Shown here: piece after piece, positions 1-7,705 of the stretch | Layout of the letters: the number at the start of each line of letters is the position of its first letter | How positions within the stretch are numbered: position 1 is the stretch's first letter | Assembly (NCBI GenBank): GCA_023458535.1 | Contig: JAEWYW010000049.1 | Coordinates: 1 to 48,517, forward strand | Direction of reading: 5' to 3' | DNA length: 48,517 nucleotides | Source: Bacteroidota bacterium | GTDB lineage: Bacteria > Bacteroidota > Bacteroidia > Flavobacteriales > Weeksellaceae | Notes under the pieces: model-generated | The model's input: only the letters and a program-made list of their open reading frames with translations | Told to the model about the DNA's origin: nothing | The model's database searches: none | Translations under genes and position numbers: made by a program

Positions 1-67
1 TTTTTTTTAACGTTATGTTTTAGAACTGCAAAAGTAAAAAAATATTATTCATAGCAGATAAAAAAAT

Positions 68-217
68 TTAACCGCAGCCGCAATCTTTGTCGCAGTGGGT
101 TCTTCTTGACGAAAATTTTTTGGATGAAAAATTCTTCATAAGAAATTTTATAAGTGCATAACAAGCAGAAATCACAATAAGCGCTAGAATGATATATTGT
201 ATTGTTAGTGAATCCAT
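68..217 (-). CDS. FeoB-associated Cys-rich membrane protein
   Basis: A 49-residue protein encoded 17 bp downstream of feoB on the same strand. It has one membrane segment (about residues 7-26), then a basic stretch and a Cys-rich tail ending HCDKDCGCG (Cys42, 46 and 48). This is the layout of the small FeoB-associated proteins encoded next to feoB, which are thought to assist or assemble with the Fe(II) transporter. The reading frame is open upstream to 313, but that extension would lie inside feoB and encodes nothing family-like, so I take the internal ATG at 217. Family assignment is by layout and position; the molecular role is not established. Confidence 0.75.
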   Translation of the reverse strand: MDSLTIQYIILALIVISACYALIKFLMKNFSSKKFSSRRTHCDKDCGCG

Positions 218-234
218 AGCAAAAAAATGAAAGA

Positions 235-2265
235 TTATTTTAACAATTGATATGCCACAAATGATGCCAGTATCGCCAGACCTGTCATGCCAATAGTCTG
301 TATAACCGTCCATTTTACAGATTTTGTTTCTTTATAAACAACGGCTATTGTTGAAATACATTGCATAGCAAAGGCGTAGAAAAGTAATATGGAAACGCCA
401 GTAGCAAAACTAAAGACCTTTTCACCATTTGGTTTTACATCATTACGCATTTTTTCCATCACAGTGGTTTCCTCTGCATCGTCTCCTAGACTGTATAAAG
501 TGGAAAGTGTTCCCACAAAAACTTCTCTGGCTGCAAAACTGGTTAATATGCCCACGCCCATCTTCCAGTCGTAACCTAACGGAGCAATAATAGGTTCCAT
601 TTGATGGCCAATTTTACCTAAATAAGAGTTTTCCAATTTCACTTCTGTATCTACCAATTTATCTTTTGAAGGACCAAAATAGCTTAATGTCCAGATAATA
701 ATACTCACTACAAAAATTACTTTTCCTGCACGCATGATGAATTCCCAAACCTTTCCTAAAGCCAGTTTAAAGTCGTAACCAAACAACGGAACTTTGTAGG
801 TAGGCAAATCCATCACAAGATATGTTTTCCCTTTTTCTTTTATGATGTATTTTAGAACTAAAGAAGTTAAAAGAGCAACAGCAAATCCCAATAGGTACAT
901 GGCTGTTAAAGCCAGAGCTTTATAACTTATACCACCAAAATATTCGTTCGGAATCACCAATCCGATGATAATACTGTATACCGGAAGTCGTGCAGAACAC
1001 GTCATGAAAGGTATTACCAAAATGGTAATCAGTCTTTCCTTTACATTTTCAATATTTCTCGTAGACATGATGGCTGGAATAGCACAAGCGGTTCCTGAAA
1101 CCAAAGGAATAATACTTTTACCGTTAAGGCCAAAAGGCTTCAAAAACCTATCCATTAGGAAAATCACCCTTGCCATATAGCCAGAATCTTCTAATAAATA
1201 AAGAAAATACATGAGAATACCGATTTGTGGCGCAAAAACTGCGATTCCTCCGAGACCGGGAATTACTCCATCGGATATTAAACTTGCAATAGGACCTTCT
1301 GGCAAATGTTCTTTAGTGATTTCGGAAAGCCACGCAAAAAGATTTTCAATCCAGGTCATAGGATATTCTGCCAAGAAGAATACACACTGAAAAATTAAGA
1401 GGAGTATAAAAATAAAAATAACATATCCCCAGAATTTGTGTACCATTAATTTATCAAGCTTATCTGTAAGAAGCTCTTTAAACATGGGCGTTTTGGTAAG
1501 TATTTTCTTTAAAACCTCATCAATATTTCTGTATCTTCTAACGGTTTCCTGCGCTTGTAATCTTTTGGGAACAATGCATTTAACATCATCTGTAGAAAGC
1601 TGTTCTTTAATGGTTGAAAGTTTTCCAAGATAGCTTTCAGAAGAGAGCAAAGTCCAAATTTTATACGCGTTTTTCTCTGAAGAAGTTTCTAATAACTTAT
1701 TGATGATGGCTTTTTGCTCCACAGGAATTTCAAAGGAGATATCTTCAGAAACAGAAAAATCGTTGCTAAAAATCGCCTCTCTTATATCATCAATTCCTTT
1801 ATTGTGCTTGGCTTGAGTTTCAATTACTTTTACATTAAAAAGTTTTGAAAGTTGTTGTGTATCAATATCAATTCCCTTTGTTTTTGCAACATCCATTTGG
1901 TTAACAATCAACAAAATAGGAATTCCCAAATCTTGAATTTGCTCAAAAAGAAGTAAACCTCTTTTCAGACTTAAAGCTTCGAGAATATAAACGACACCTG
2001 CATATTGTTCCTTTTCTTCAATTAAATATTTGCTAAAAATGGCCTCATCTTCTGAGGACGGATAAATACTGTAAGCACCTGGAAGATCTATCACTTCCAC
2101 ATTTTGGTTTTTGTAAATATACTCACCTGAATGGCTCGCAACGGTTACACCAGCGTAATTACCGGTTTTCTGTTTTCTGTTGCAAAGGATATTAAAAACT
2201 GTAGATTTCCCAACATTTGGGTTTCCTACTAATAATACCTTTTTTTTTGATAGATTTTTCTGCAT
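235..2265 (-). CDS. feoB: Ferrous iron transporter FeoB
   Basis: Inner-membrane Fe(II) uptake protein, 676 aa. The N-terminal G domain shows G1 GNPNVGKS (14-21), the switch Thr41, G3 DLPG (60-63) and G4 NQMD (122-125). A helical spacer follows, then a multi-spanning membrane part beginning near residue 280 with two Gate-type halves. The first gate carries the conserved Cys394 in GTACAIPA, proposed in this family to lie on the ion path. The length is somewhat below the usual 700-770 aa. It lies 39 bp downstream of feoA, with the Cys-rich partner directly after it, so the three probably form one transcript driven by the promoter and operator upstream of feoA. Confidence 0.97.
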   Translation of the reverse strand: MQKNLSKKKVLLVGNPNVGKSTVFNILCNRKQKTGNYAGVTVASHSGEYIYKNQNVEVIDLPGAYSIYPSSEDEAIFSKYLIEEKEQYAGVVYILEALSLKRGLLLFEQIQDLGIPILLIVNQMDVAKTKGIDIDTQQLSKLFNVKVIETQAKHNKGIDDIREAIFSNDFSVSEDISFEIPVEQKAIINKLLETSSEKNAYKIWTLLSSESYLGKLSTIKEQLSTDDVKCIVPKRLQAQETVRRYRNIDEVLKKILTKTPMFKELLTDKLDKLMVHKFWGYVIFIFILLLIFQCVFFLAEYPMTWIENLFAWLSEITKEHLPEGPIASLISDGVIPGLGGIAVFAPQIGILMYFLYLLEDSGYMARVIFLMDRFLKPFGLNGKSIIPLVSGTACAIPAIMSTRNIENVKERLITILVIPFMTCSARLPVYSIIIGLVIPNEYFGGISYKALALTAMYLLGFAVALLTSLVLKYIIKEKGKTYLVMDLPTYKVPLFGYDFKLALGKVWEFIMRAGKVIFVVSIIIWTLSYFGPSKDKLVDTEVKLENSYLGKIGHQMEPIIAPLGYDWKMGVGILTSFAAREVFVGTLSTLYSLGDDAEETTVMEKMRNDVKPNGEKVFSFATGVSILLFYAFAMQCISTIAVVYKETKSVKWTVIQTIGMTGLAILASFVAYQLLK

Positions 2266-2304
2266 TATATACTACTACAACTTAAGATTTAAGCTGTAGA
2301 ATTC

Positions 2305-2559
2305 TTAAACAACGGGTTCTACAATAATGAATCTTGCTTCCTCTTCTCGAAGAGCAATTCTTGATTTCTCCTCACCAAATTCCACGTAAAGTGGTCCGTT
2401 AAAAGGAGCTTGAAAAAGTACTTTGAAAGTAGTATTGGGAAGAAGGCCCATTTCTATGATCTTATTGGGCATCATAAAGTGGTCATTGTCATACCCACAA
2501 ATTCTTCCGGATTTGTTTTTAGGAAAGCAACAAAGCTTGTTAGTATGATTGAGTTCCAA
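2305..2559 (-). CDS. feoA: FeoA family protein
   Basis: 84-residue cytosolic SH3-like protein, first gene of the feo operon. FeoA proteins bind or modulate FeoB during Fe(II) import. The family pattern is visible in the middle (IIEMGLLPNTTFKVLFQAPFN) and at the end, where a strand-rich segment (IALREEEARFIIVEP) closes the barrel. The N-terminus has an unusual Cys pair (LCCFP) and a third Cys (RICGY). Its start is 15 bp from a TATATTTG promoter box, so the leader is very short. Confidence 0.9.
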   Translation of the reverse strand: MELNHTNKLCCFPKNKSGRICGYDNDHFMMPNKIIEMGLLPNTTFKVLFQAPFNGPLYVEFGEEKSRIALREEEARFIIVEPVV

Positions 2560-2574
2560 AATAAAAAATTTTTA

Positions 2575-2582
2575 CAAATATA
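2575..2582 (-). promoter_or_regulatory. Promoter -7 box of the feo operon
   Basis: On the minus strand this reads TATATTTG, an exact match to the Bacteroidota -7 consensus TAnnTTTG. It ends 15 nt before the feoA ATG, putting the transcript start only about 10 nt upstream of the gene. No good -33 TTTG is seen at the usual 19-nt spacing (TTTA at N18 is the closest). Confidence 0.6.
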
Positions 2583-2584
2583 CA

Positions 2585-2607
2585 TTATTTAAATTAAATC
2601 TAAATAA
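2585..2607 (-). promoter_or_regulatory. 23-bp palindromic operator upstream of feoA
   Basis: TTATTTAAATT, a central A, then AATCTAAATAA. The two 11-bp arms are reverse complements with one mismatch. It begins 2 bp upstream of the -7 box and covers the spacer and -33 region of the feo promoter, the position expected of a repressor site. In this context an iron-responsive regulator (Fur or DtxR type) is the likely ligand; which family binds is an inference. Confidence 0.5.
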
Positions 2608-2650
2608 GAGAAAGAAGTGAATAACCATCTAAAATACTGACATCCATCAT

Positions 2651-2686
2651 AAAAATTTCCCCGAGCATGTTAAATACTCGGGGAAA
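2651..2686 (-). terminator. Intrinsic terminator of the GLPGLI gene
   Basis: Perfect 10-bp inverted repeat TTTCCCCGAG / CTCGGGGAAA with an 11-nt loop, followed on the minus strand by a run of five T. It lies 30 bp after the stop codon of the leftward GLPGLI gene and insulates the feo operon from it. Confidence 0.85.
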
Positions 2687-2715
2687 CACAATATAAATAT
2701 AGTTGAATATGAATC

Positions 2716-3600
2716 TTATCTTACAGATCGAACTGTTTCTGAAATTTCGATCGGGTTATCATTAGCATTAAAGAAATCTTTAGCCATTTTTTCTTGCTTT
2801 TTCATCATATCACCAATGGTAATATCTGAACCTGGCATCTTCATAGACATCATCTCTGGGGTTACTTTGTTTCTGAATTCTCCCATAGGATCAGCCTTGA
2901 AAGCATTATATGATTTCATAAATTTTTCCTTAGTTGTTGGCGTTACTGTATTAGACATACCATATTTTGCGTTTGCTTTTTCAGAATATGACAGTTCATC
3001 GTAGTTAGCAATGGTTTTATTTCCGTTCAAAACCCAAGAATAATCTTTAGCTTCATCTTCAATTTTCACTATTAAGCCTGGTAAACCATGAAATTTGTAC
3101 GGCCCGTCTTGAAAAGGAATGTCTGAACTGAACCAAGCCGTCCATTTTCTACCTCCAAACACGGTAGTTGCTTTTTGAGCGTTGTAGTTGCCTATTTTTG
3201 TTTTTTCTGGAAGAATTTTCCAATTCAGTTTAATATCTTCATCGTACGAAAACAGATTCATGCTTATTCTATCAATGTATTGCTCCTTCATATCAGGATA
3301 GGTTTTGACGATTTTATAAGAGAATTTTGGCATCTTCACTATTTTAGTAACATCTTTCCAAGACTTTGTTTTCTCCATCTCCTCAATAGCAACCTTTATA
3401 ATAGAATCTTGTGCAGGCACGGTATAGTCTTGATAAATGGATTTTTTAGGGGTAATGTCAAGTATCGTGATTACTTTATCCACCTTCGTTGAATCTTTTT
3501 TTGGTTTAAAAGTCAGTTCATAAAAAAATCTGTTTGCGGATTCTTGTGCAAAAGCGAACGCAAAAAAACCAATTAATAAAACAGAAAAGAATTTTTTCAT
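2716..3600 (-). CDS. GLPGLI family secreted protein
   Basis: 294-residue protein with an N-terminal signal peptide (MKKFFSVLLIGFFAFAFAQ, cut likely after residue 18) and the motif GLPGLI at 172-177 that names this Bacteroidota-specific family. Members are predicted periplasmic or outer-membrane-associated proteins of unknown function, often near TonB-dependent receptors; no such receptor is next to it here. The C-terminus is Met- and Lys-rich (about residues 245-290). It stands alone, with its own terminator and no obvious operon partner. Family call is firm; no function is claimed. Confidence 0.88.
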   Translation of the reverse strand: MKKFFSVLLIGFFAFAFAQESANRFFYELTFKPKKDSTKVDKVITILDITPKKSIYQDYTVPAQDSIIKVAIEEMEKTKSWKDVTKIVKMPKFSYKIVKTYPDMKEQYIDRISMNLFSYDEDIKLNWKILPEKTKIGNYNAQKATTVFGGRKWTAWFSSDIPFQDGPYKFHGLPGLIVKIEDEAKDYSWVLNGNKTIANYDELSYSEKANAKYGMSNTVTPTTKEKFMKSYNAFKADPMGEFRNKVTPEMMSMKMPGSDITIGDMMKKQEKMAKDFFNANDNPIEISETVRSVR

Positions 3601-3675
3601 TTTTCTAATTTTATTAATTGGTTGCAGAAAACTTCGTTTTGTTACAAAAAAATCGAAATTATTTTTAGCTATGAA

Positions 3676-4863
3676 TCAGGAAATCACGCCGCTGCCGATT
3701 AATTCATCATTGATGTACCACGCAGCAAACTGTCCTTCGGCTACTGCGGATTGTGGATTTTCAAATTCAATGAAGAATTCATTTTCAAATTGAAACAATT
3801 TTGCCTTTTCTAAGGGCTGTCTGTATCGAATTCTCACCATTGCGTCCATCGTTTCCCCATTTTCCAATTGGAGGTCTTCGCGAACCCAATGCACATCGCT
3901 GTTCTCAATTTTAATTACTTTAGTGAAAAGCCCAGGGAAATTTTTGCCTTCACCCACGAAAATAATGTTATTTTTCATATCTCGTGAAATAATGAAACAG
4001 CTCTCTTTGTGGCCTCCAATGCCTAAGCCCTTGCTCTGACCGATGGTGAAAAACTGCGCTCCCTGATGTTTTCCTATCACTTTTCCGTCTTGCTTCAGAT
4101 AATTAATCTTTTGAGACAAATATTCCAACTCGTCTAATTTTGAATCAAAATTTGGTTGTTTAACTGAAAATTGAGCAAAATCTGAAAATATCTCTACAAT
4201 TTCACCTTCTTTAGGAACCAACTGTTGTTGTAAAAACTGCGGCAAACTTACTTTACCTATAAAACATAGCCCTTGAGAATCTTTTTTATCTGCTGTTACT
4301 AAACCAATTTCTTTAGCGATTTCCCGCACTTCTGGCTTTGTAAGCTCACCAATAGGAAATAACGCTTTTGAAAGCTGTTCCTGACTTAACTGACACAAAA
4401 AGTACGACTGATCTTTATTGTTATCTTTCCCTGCCAGAAGATGAAAAATTTCTCTTCCGTTTTCATCCAGAGAAGATGAAACTCTTGCATAATGCCCTGT
4501 TGCCACCTTATCAGCACCCAGAGATAAAGCAGTTTTCATAAAAACATCGAACTTTACTTCACGGTTGCATAAAACATCTGGATTCGGAGTTCTGCCTTTT
4601 TCATATTCTGCAAACATATAATCCACAATGCGCTCTTTATACAAGTCGCTCATATCAATTACCTGATAAGGTATTCCTAGTTTTTGAGCCACCATTAAAG
4701 CATCATTGCTGTCCTCTATCCACGGACATTCATCTTCTAAAGTAACAGAAGCGTCGTTCCAGTTTCTCATAAACAAAGCTACTACTTCATGCCCTTGCTG
4801 TTGTAGCAAATATGCTGCAACACTGGAATCAACACCTCCTGATAAACCAACAACTATTTTCAT
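3676..4863 (-). CDS. mnmA: tRNA-specific 2-thiouridylase MnmA
   Basis: 395-residue cytosolic enzyme that installs the 2-thio group on the wobble uridine (U34) of Lys, Glu and Gln tRNAs. The PP-loop SGGVDSS is at 8-14. The catalytic Cys pair is Cys99 (NPDVLCN) and Cys200 (SQGLCFIG), matching Cys102/Cys199 of E. coli MnmA. A C-terminal barrel follows. mnmG, which modifies position 5 of the same uridine, lies 28 kb away in this window. A TAATTTTG box about 50 bp upstream of the ATG is a reasonable promoter. Confidence 0.96.
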   Translation of the reverse strand: MKIVVGLSGGVDSSVAAYLLQQQGHEVVALFMRNWNDASVTLEDECPWIEDSNDALMVAQKLGIPYQVIDMSDLYKERIVDYMFAEYEKGRTPNPDVLCNREVKFDVFMKTALSLGADKVATGHYARVSSSLDENGREIFHLLAGKDNNKDQSYFLCQLSQEQLSKALFPIGELTKPEVREIAKEIGLVTADKKDSQGLCFIGKVSLPQFLQQQLVPKEGEIVEIFSDFAQFSVKQPNFDSKLDELEYLSQKINYLKQDGKVIGKHQGAQFFTIGQSKGLGIGGHKESCFIISRDMKNNIIFVGEGKNFPGLFTKVIKIENSDVHWVREDLQLENGETMDAMVRIRYRQPLEKAKLFQFENEFFIEFENPQSAVAEGQFAAWYINDELIGSGVIS

Positions 4864-4871
4864 AAAATCAT

Positions 4872-4900
4872 TTTGATAAAGTTTAAAAAAACTATCTTTA
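4872..4900 (+). promoter_or_regulatory. Candidate promoter for the outer-membrane protein gene
   Basis: TTTG at 4872-4875, 17 nt, then TATCTTTA at 4893-4900 (7 of 8 matches to TAnnTTTG). The leader to the ATG at 4976 would be about 70 nt. Spacing is slightly short for the group's consensus. Confidence 0.4.
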
Positions 4901-4912
4901 TCTTAGCAATTG

Positions 4913-4920
4913 CAAAATTA
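4913..4920 (-). promoter_or_regulatory. Candidate -7 box for mnmA
   Basis: Minus strand reads TAATTTTG, an exact TAnnTTTG match, 50 bp from the mnmA ATG at 4863. No clear -33 element at 19 nt. Confidence 0.4.
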
Positions 4921-4975
4921 CAATAAAGTATTTTGAAATAAACACCATATCATTAACATCGATAAAAACCATTTT

Positions 4976-5503
4976 ATGAAAAAAATAATTTTCCTCTTTG
5001 GCTTATTAACTTCTGGCATTGCTTTCTCTCAGGTTGCCATCGGCACAAACGCTGGTGAAAACAACAAATGGACCTTTGGAGGTGGTATCGGTTTGGGGTT
5101 TGGAAGCAACAGTTATTTTAGCATCGGAGTATCGCCAAGAGTAGGTTATAAAGTTACTGATGATTTGGAAGTAGGAGCTTTAGGAAGTCTTACAATTCAA
5201 AGTTCAGATTATTACAGCTCAAGTTTGATAGGTGTTGGTCCTTTCGTAAATTATTATTTTGCAAGATCTTTTTATGCAAGTGCGAATCTGCAGCATTACT
5301 TCATTAATTACAAAGATAAAATCTACGATTACAAAGCACACGACAATGAAACAGCCCTTTATTTAGGAGGCGGTTATTTGCAGAGAATAGGGAATAATTC
5401 TTACTTGCAGTTGGGGTTGATGTACAATGTTTTGTATAAAGAAAACAACAGTATTTTTTCTTCTGGGTTGATGCCCAATATTGGTTTCGTAGTAGGCCTT
5501 TAG
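4976..5503 (+). CDS. Predicted small outer-membrane beta-barrel protein
   Basis: 175-residue protein with a signal peptide (MKKIIFLFGLLTSGIAFSQ) followed by alternating hydrophobic and Gly/aromatic strands (GGGIGLGFGSNSYFSIG, PRVGYKV, YYFARSFYASANLQHYF) ending in a hydrophobic strand with C-terminal Leu. This is the usual look of an 8-stranded porin-like barrel. No specific family or ligand can be named. Its stop codon overlaps that of the convergent oxidoreductase gene. Confidence 0.75.
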   Translation: MKKIIFLFGLLTSGIAFSQVAIGTNAGENNKWTFGGGIGLGFGSNSYFSIGVSPRVGYKVTDDLEVGALGSLTIQSSDYYSSSLIGVGPFVNYYFARSFYASANLQHYFINYKDKIYDYKAHDNETALYLGGGYLQRIGNNSYLQLGLMYNVLYKENNSIFSSGLMPNIGFVVGL

Positions 5504-6450
5504 GAATAAATTTCTTCTAAAAGTTGCACTAAAGCAATACCATCATCAATTGTAATGGAGTGATTTTCTTGATTTTTTAAGGCTTTGAAAACTTCCTCAT
5601 ACATGTGTGTGAGGTTTTCCTCATTGGTATTTTTCTCAATATGGAAAATTTCATTTCGTCCTTCTACATTCTGATAAACAATTTCATTGAAATACTGACC
5701 AGAAATCTTGAGTGTCCCCTTTTCCGCGATAATATTGAGTGAGGTTTCCTCATTTTTTTCATAAACTGCGGTCGAAAAATTAAAAACACATCTCATTCCA
5801 CTGTCGTTCTTTAAAAGGAGCAATATGGTATCTTCAATCTCAGAAATTTCCTGGTTTCTGTAGCTCATCAATTCCTTGTAAACAATAGTATTTTTCCCTT
5901 TAAAAACATCTAAAACCAAATCGATTAAATGCGCAAATTGAGTGTAGAGAATTCCACCATCCATCTCTTTTTTACCTTTCCAAGAGTCTCCTGTGTAATA
6001 GGATTTTCCACGATTCCAAAAGGCATTGAATTGAATATTGTATATTTTCCCTAATTCTTGAGTTTCAACGAGCGATTTTAAAAGTTGTGCTACTGACGAA
6101 TACCTGTTCTGCATCACCAAAAATACTTTTGCATGATGTAATTCTGCGGTTTTTTTTAAGATTTCTGCTTCCTCAGTTTTAAAACAAAAAGGTTTTTCAA
6201 TAAGCACATTGTAACCGTTTTCTAATAGAAGTTTTGCGTGCTGAAAATGCAAATAGTTGGGTGTTGCCACTACAACAAGTTCGGATTGGGGTTTTTCTTT
6301 AAGGAAATGCTCCACAGAAGAATAATAATCTACCTCATCTTTTGAATGGTGATTGTCCACTTCATAAATGCGTTGTACTTCTTCTAGATTTTCCAAAACG
6401 GCCTTATGTTTTTTACCCATAAAACCTGTTCCCAAAACGGTAATGTTCAT
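5500..6450 (-). CDS. Gfo/Idh/MocA family oxidoreductase
   Basis: 316-residue NAD(P)-dependent dehydrogenase. It shows the Rossmann motif GTGFMGKKH (7-15) and the family hallmark EKP (85-87), followed by the substrate domain with GGILYTQFAHLIDL, where the His is the likely proton donor position. Substrates in this family are sugars, inositols or related polyols; none can be inferred here. The open frame extends upstream to 6597, but that part overlaps guaC in another frame and runs through the guaC terminator, so the ATG at 6450 is chosen. It follows guaC by 58 bp, beyond that terminator. Confidence 0.88.
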   Translation of the reverse strand: MNITVLGTGFMGKKHKAVLENLEEVQRIYEVDNHHSKDEVDYYSSVEHFLKEKPQSELVVVATPNYLHFQHAKLLLENGYNVLIEKPFCFKTEEAEILKKTAELHHAKVFLVMQNRYSSVAQLLKSLVETQELGKIYNIQFNAFWNRGKSYYTGDSWKGKKEMDGGILYTQFAHLIDLVLDVFKGKNTIVYKELMSYRNQEISEIEDTILLLLKNDSGMRCVFNFSTAVYEKNEETSLNIIAEKGTLKISGQYFNEIVYQNVEGRNEIFHIEKNTNEENLTHMYEEVFKALKNQENHSITIDDGIALVQLLEEIYS

Positions 6451-6472
6451 TATAAAAATTATACACAAAATT

Positions 6473-6501
6473 AAAAAAAAGATAGCCTCGGGAGCCATCT
6501 T
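6473..6501 (-). terminator. Intrinsic terminator after guaC
   Basis: Minus strand: arms AAGATGGC / GCTATCTT (8 bp with one G-U pair), 7-nt loop, then eight T. It starts 8 nt after the guaC stop codon. Confidence 0.75.
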
Positions 6502-6508
6502 CAATAAT

Positions 6509-7549
6509 TTAATCTTTAAAAATCTGATTTTCCTGCTCTTGAACCCTGATAAAAGTGGTTCGTTTGGACAATTCCTTGAGTTTTGCAGCTCCCACATATG
6601 TGCAGGTAGAACGCACGCCTCCTAAAATATCTTTCACAGTTTCTGAAACTTTTCCTTTGTAGGGTACTTTTACGGTTTTCCCTTCTGAGGCTCTGTATTC
6701 AGCAACTCCTCCAGCATGCTTATCCATGGCTGTTTGCGAACTCATTCCGTAGAACAGACGGTATTTTTTACCGTTATCCTCAACTATTTCACCACCACTT
6801 TCGTCGTGGCCAGCTAACATTCCTCCCAACATCACAAAATCGGCACCACCACCAAATGCTTTGGCCACATCTCCTGGAACTTTACATCCACCATCACCAA
6901 TAATATGTCCGCTTAAGCCGTGTGCAGCATCCGCGCATTCGATAATCGCAGAAAGCTGAGGATAGCCAACTCCTGTTTTTACACGTGTTGTACAGACAGA
7001 ACCAGGTCCGATGCCGACTTTGATAATATCTGCACCAGCCAGCAGAAGTTCTTCAACCATCTCGCCTGTAACCACATTGCCTGCAATGATTATTTTATCA
7101 GGAAAATTTTGCCGGGCTTTTTTTACAAAATCAACAAAATGCTCGGAATATCCATTCGCAACATCAATGCATAAAAATTGTATCTGTGGATGATTGGAAA
7201 GCAAAATTTTGATTTTTTCTTCATCTTTAGCACCTGTACCAGTGCTTAATGCGATGTATTGATAAATATCTCCCTGCTGAGCATCTAAGAATTTTTTCCA
7301 TTCTTCAATACTGTAATGTTTATGAACTGCTGTTATAATTTTATGTTTGGAGAGCTCAGTTGCCATCACAAAAGTGCCCACAGTATCCATGTTGGCAGCA
7401 ATAATTGGAACGCCCATCCATTTTTTTTTGGTATGTAAAAAAGTAAATTCCCTTTCTAAGTTAACTTCAGATCTTGATTTGAGGTTGGATCTTTTTGGTC
7501 GAAACATCACATCTTTAAATCCTAATTTTATTTCGTAATCTATTCTCAT
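6509..7549 (-). CDS. guaC: GMP reductase
   Basis: 346-residue cytosolic enzyme reducing GMP to IMP with NADPH, a purine salvage step. It is an IMPDH/GMPR-type TIM barrel without the CBS insert of IMPDH. The catalytic loop GPGSVCTTR places Cys at 186, the same number as in E. coli GuaC. The nucleotide-binding IGDGGC and the flap region YRASEGK are present. Length equals the family norm. The 8-6-8 inverted repeat at 7618-7639 lies 69 bp upstream of its ATG. It has its own terminator. Confidence 0.96.
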   Translation of the reverse strand: MRIDYEIKLGFKDVMFRPKRSNLKSRSEVNLEREFTFLHTKKKWMGVPIIAANMDTVGTFVMATELSKHKIITAVHKHYSIEEWKKFLDAQQGDIYQYIALSTGTGAKDEEKIKILLSNHPQIQFLCIDVANGYSEHFVDFVKKARQNFPDKIIIAGNVVTGEMVEELLLAGADIIKVGIGPGSVCTTRVKTGVGYPQLSAIIECADAAHGLSGHIIGDGGCKVPGDVAKAFGGGADFVMLGGMLAGHDESGGEIVEDNGKKYRLFYGMSSQTAMDKHAGGVAEYRASEGKTVKVPYKGKVSETVKDILGGVRSTCTYVGAAKLKELSKRTTFIRVQEQENQIFKD

Positions 7550-7617
7550 TGTAAGATTAATATTTATATAAATTTAAGGAAAGATTTTCTGAAAACGGAT
7601 GAAATTCTCCGAAAGGG

Positions 7618-7639
7618 TTATCAATATTTTAATTGATAA
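7618..7639. promoter_or_regulatory. Inverted repeat upstream of guaC
   Basis: TTATCAAT-ATTTTA-ATTGATAA, a perfect 8-bp inverted repeat with 6-bp spacer, in the guaC/clpC gap just downstream of the clpC terminator. No T-tract follows on either strand, so an operator for guaC is more likely than a terminator. Function not known. Confidence 0.35.
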
Positions 7640-7653
7640 AAACTTATGTGAAT

Positions 7654-7685
7654 AAAAAAACCACCAGATTTCTCCGATGGTTTTT
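7654..7685 (-). terminator. Intrinsic terminator of clpC
   Basis: Minus strand arms AAAAACCATCGGA and TCTGGTGGTTTTT form a 13-bp stem (two G-U pairs) closed by a GAAA tetraloop and followed by T's. It lies 20 nt after the clpC stop. Confidence 0.9.
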
Positions 7686-7705
7686 ACTATTTTTAAACTT
7701 AAATC

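Noticed and set aside
68..313. Longer version of the FeoB-associated protein starting at 313
   Set aside because: The extra 32 residues lie within feoB; the ATG at 217 gives a normal family member.
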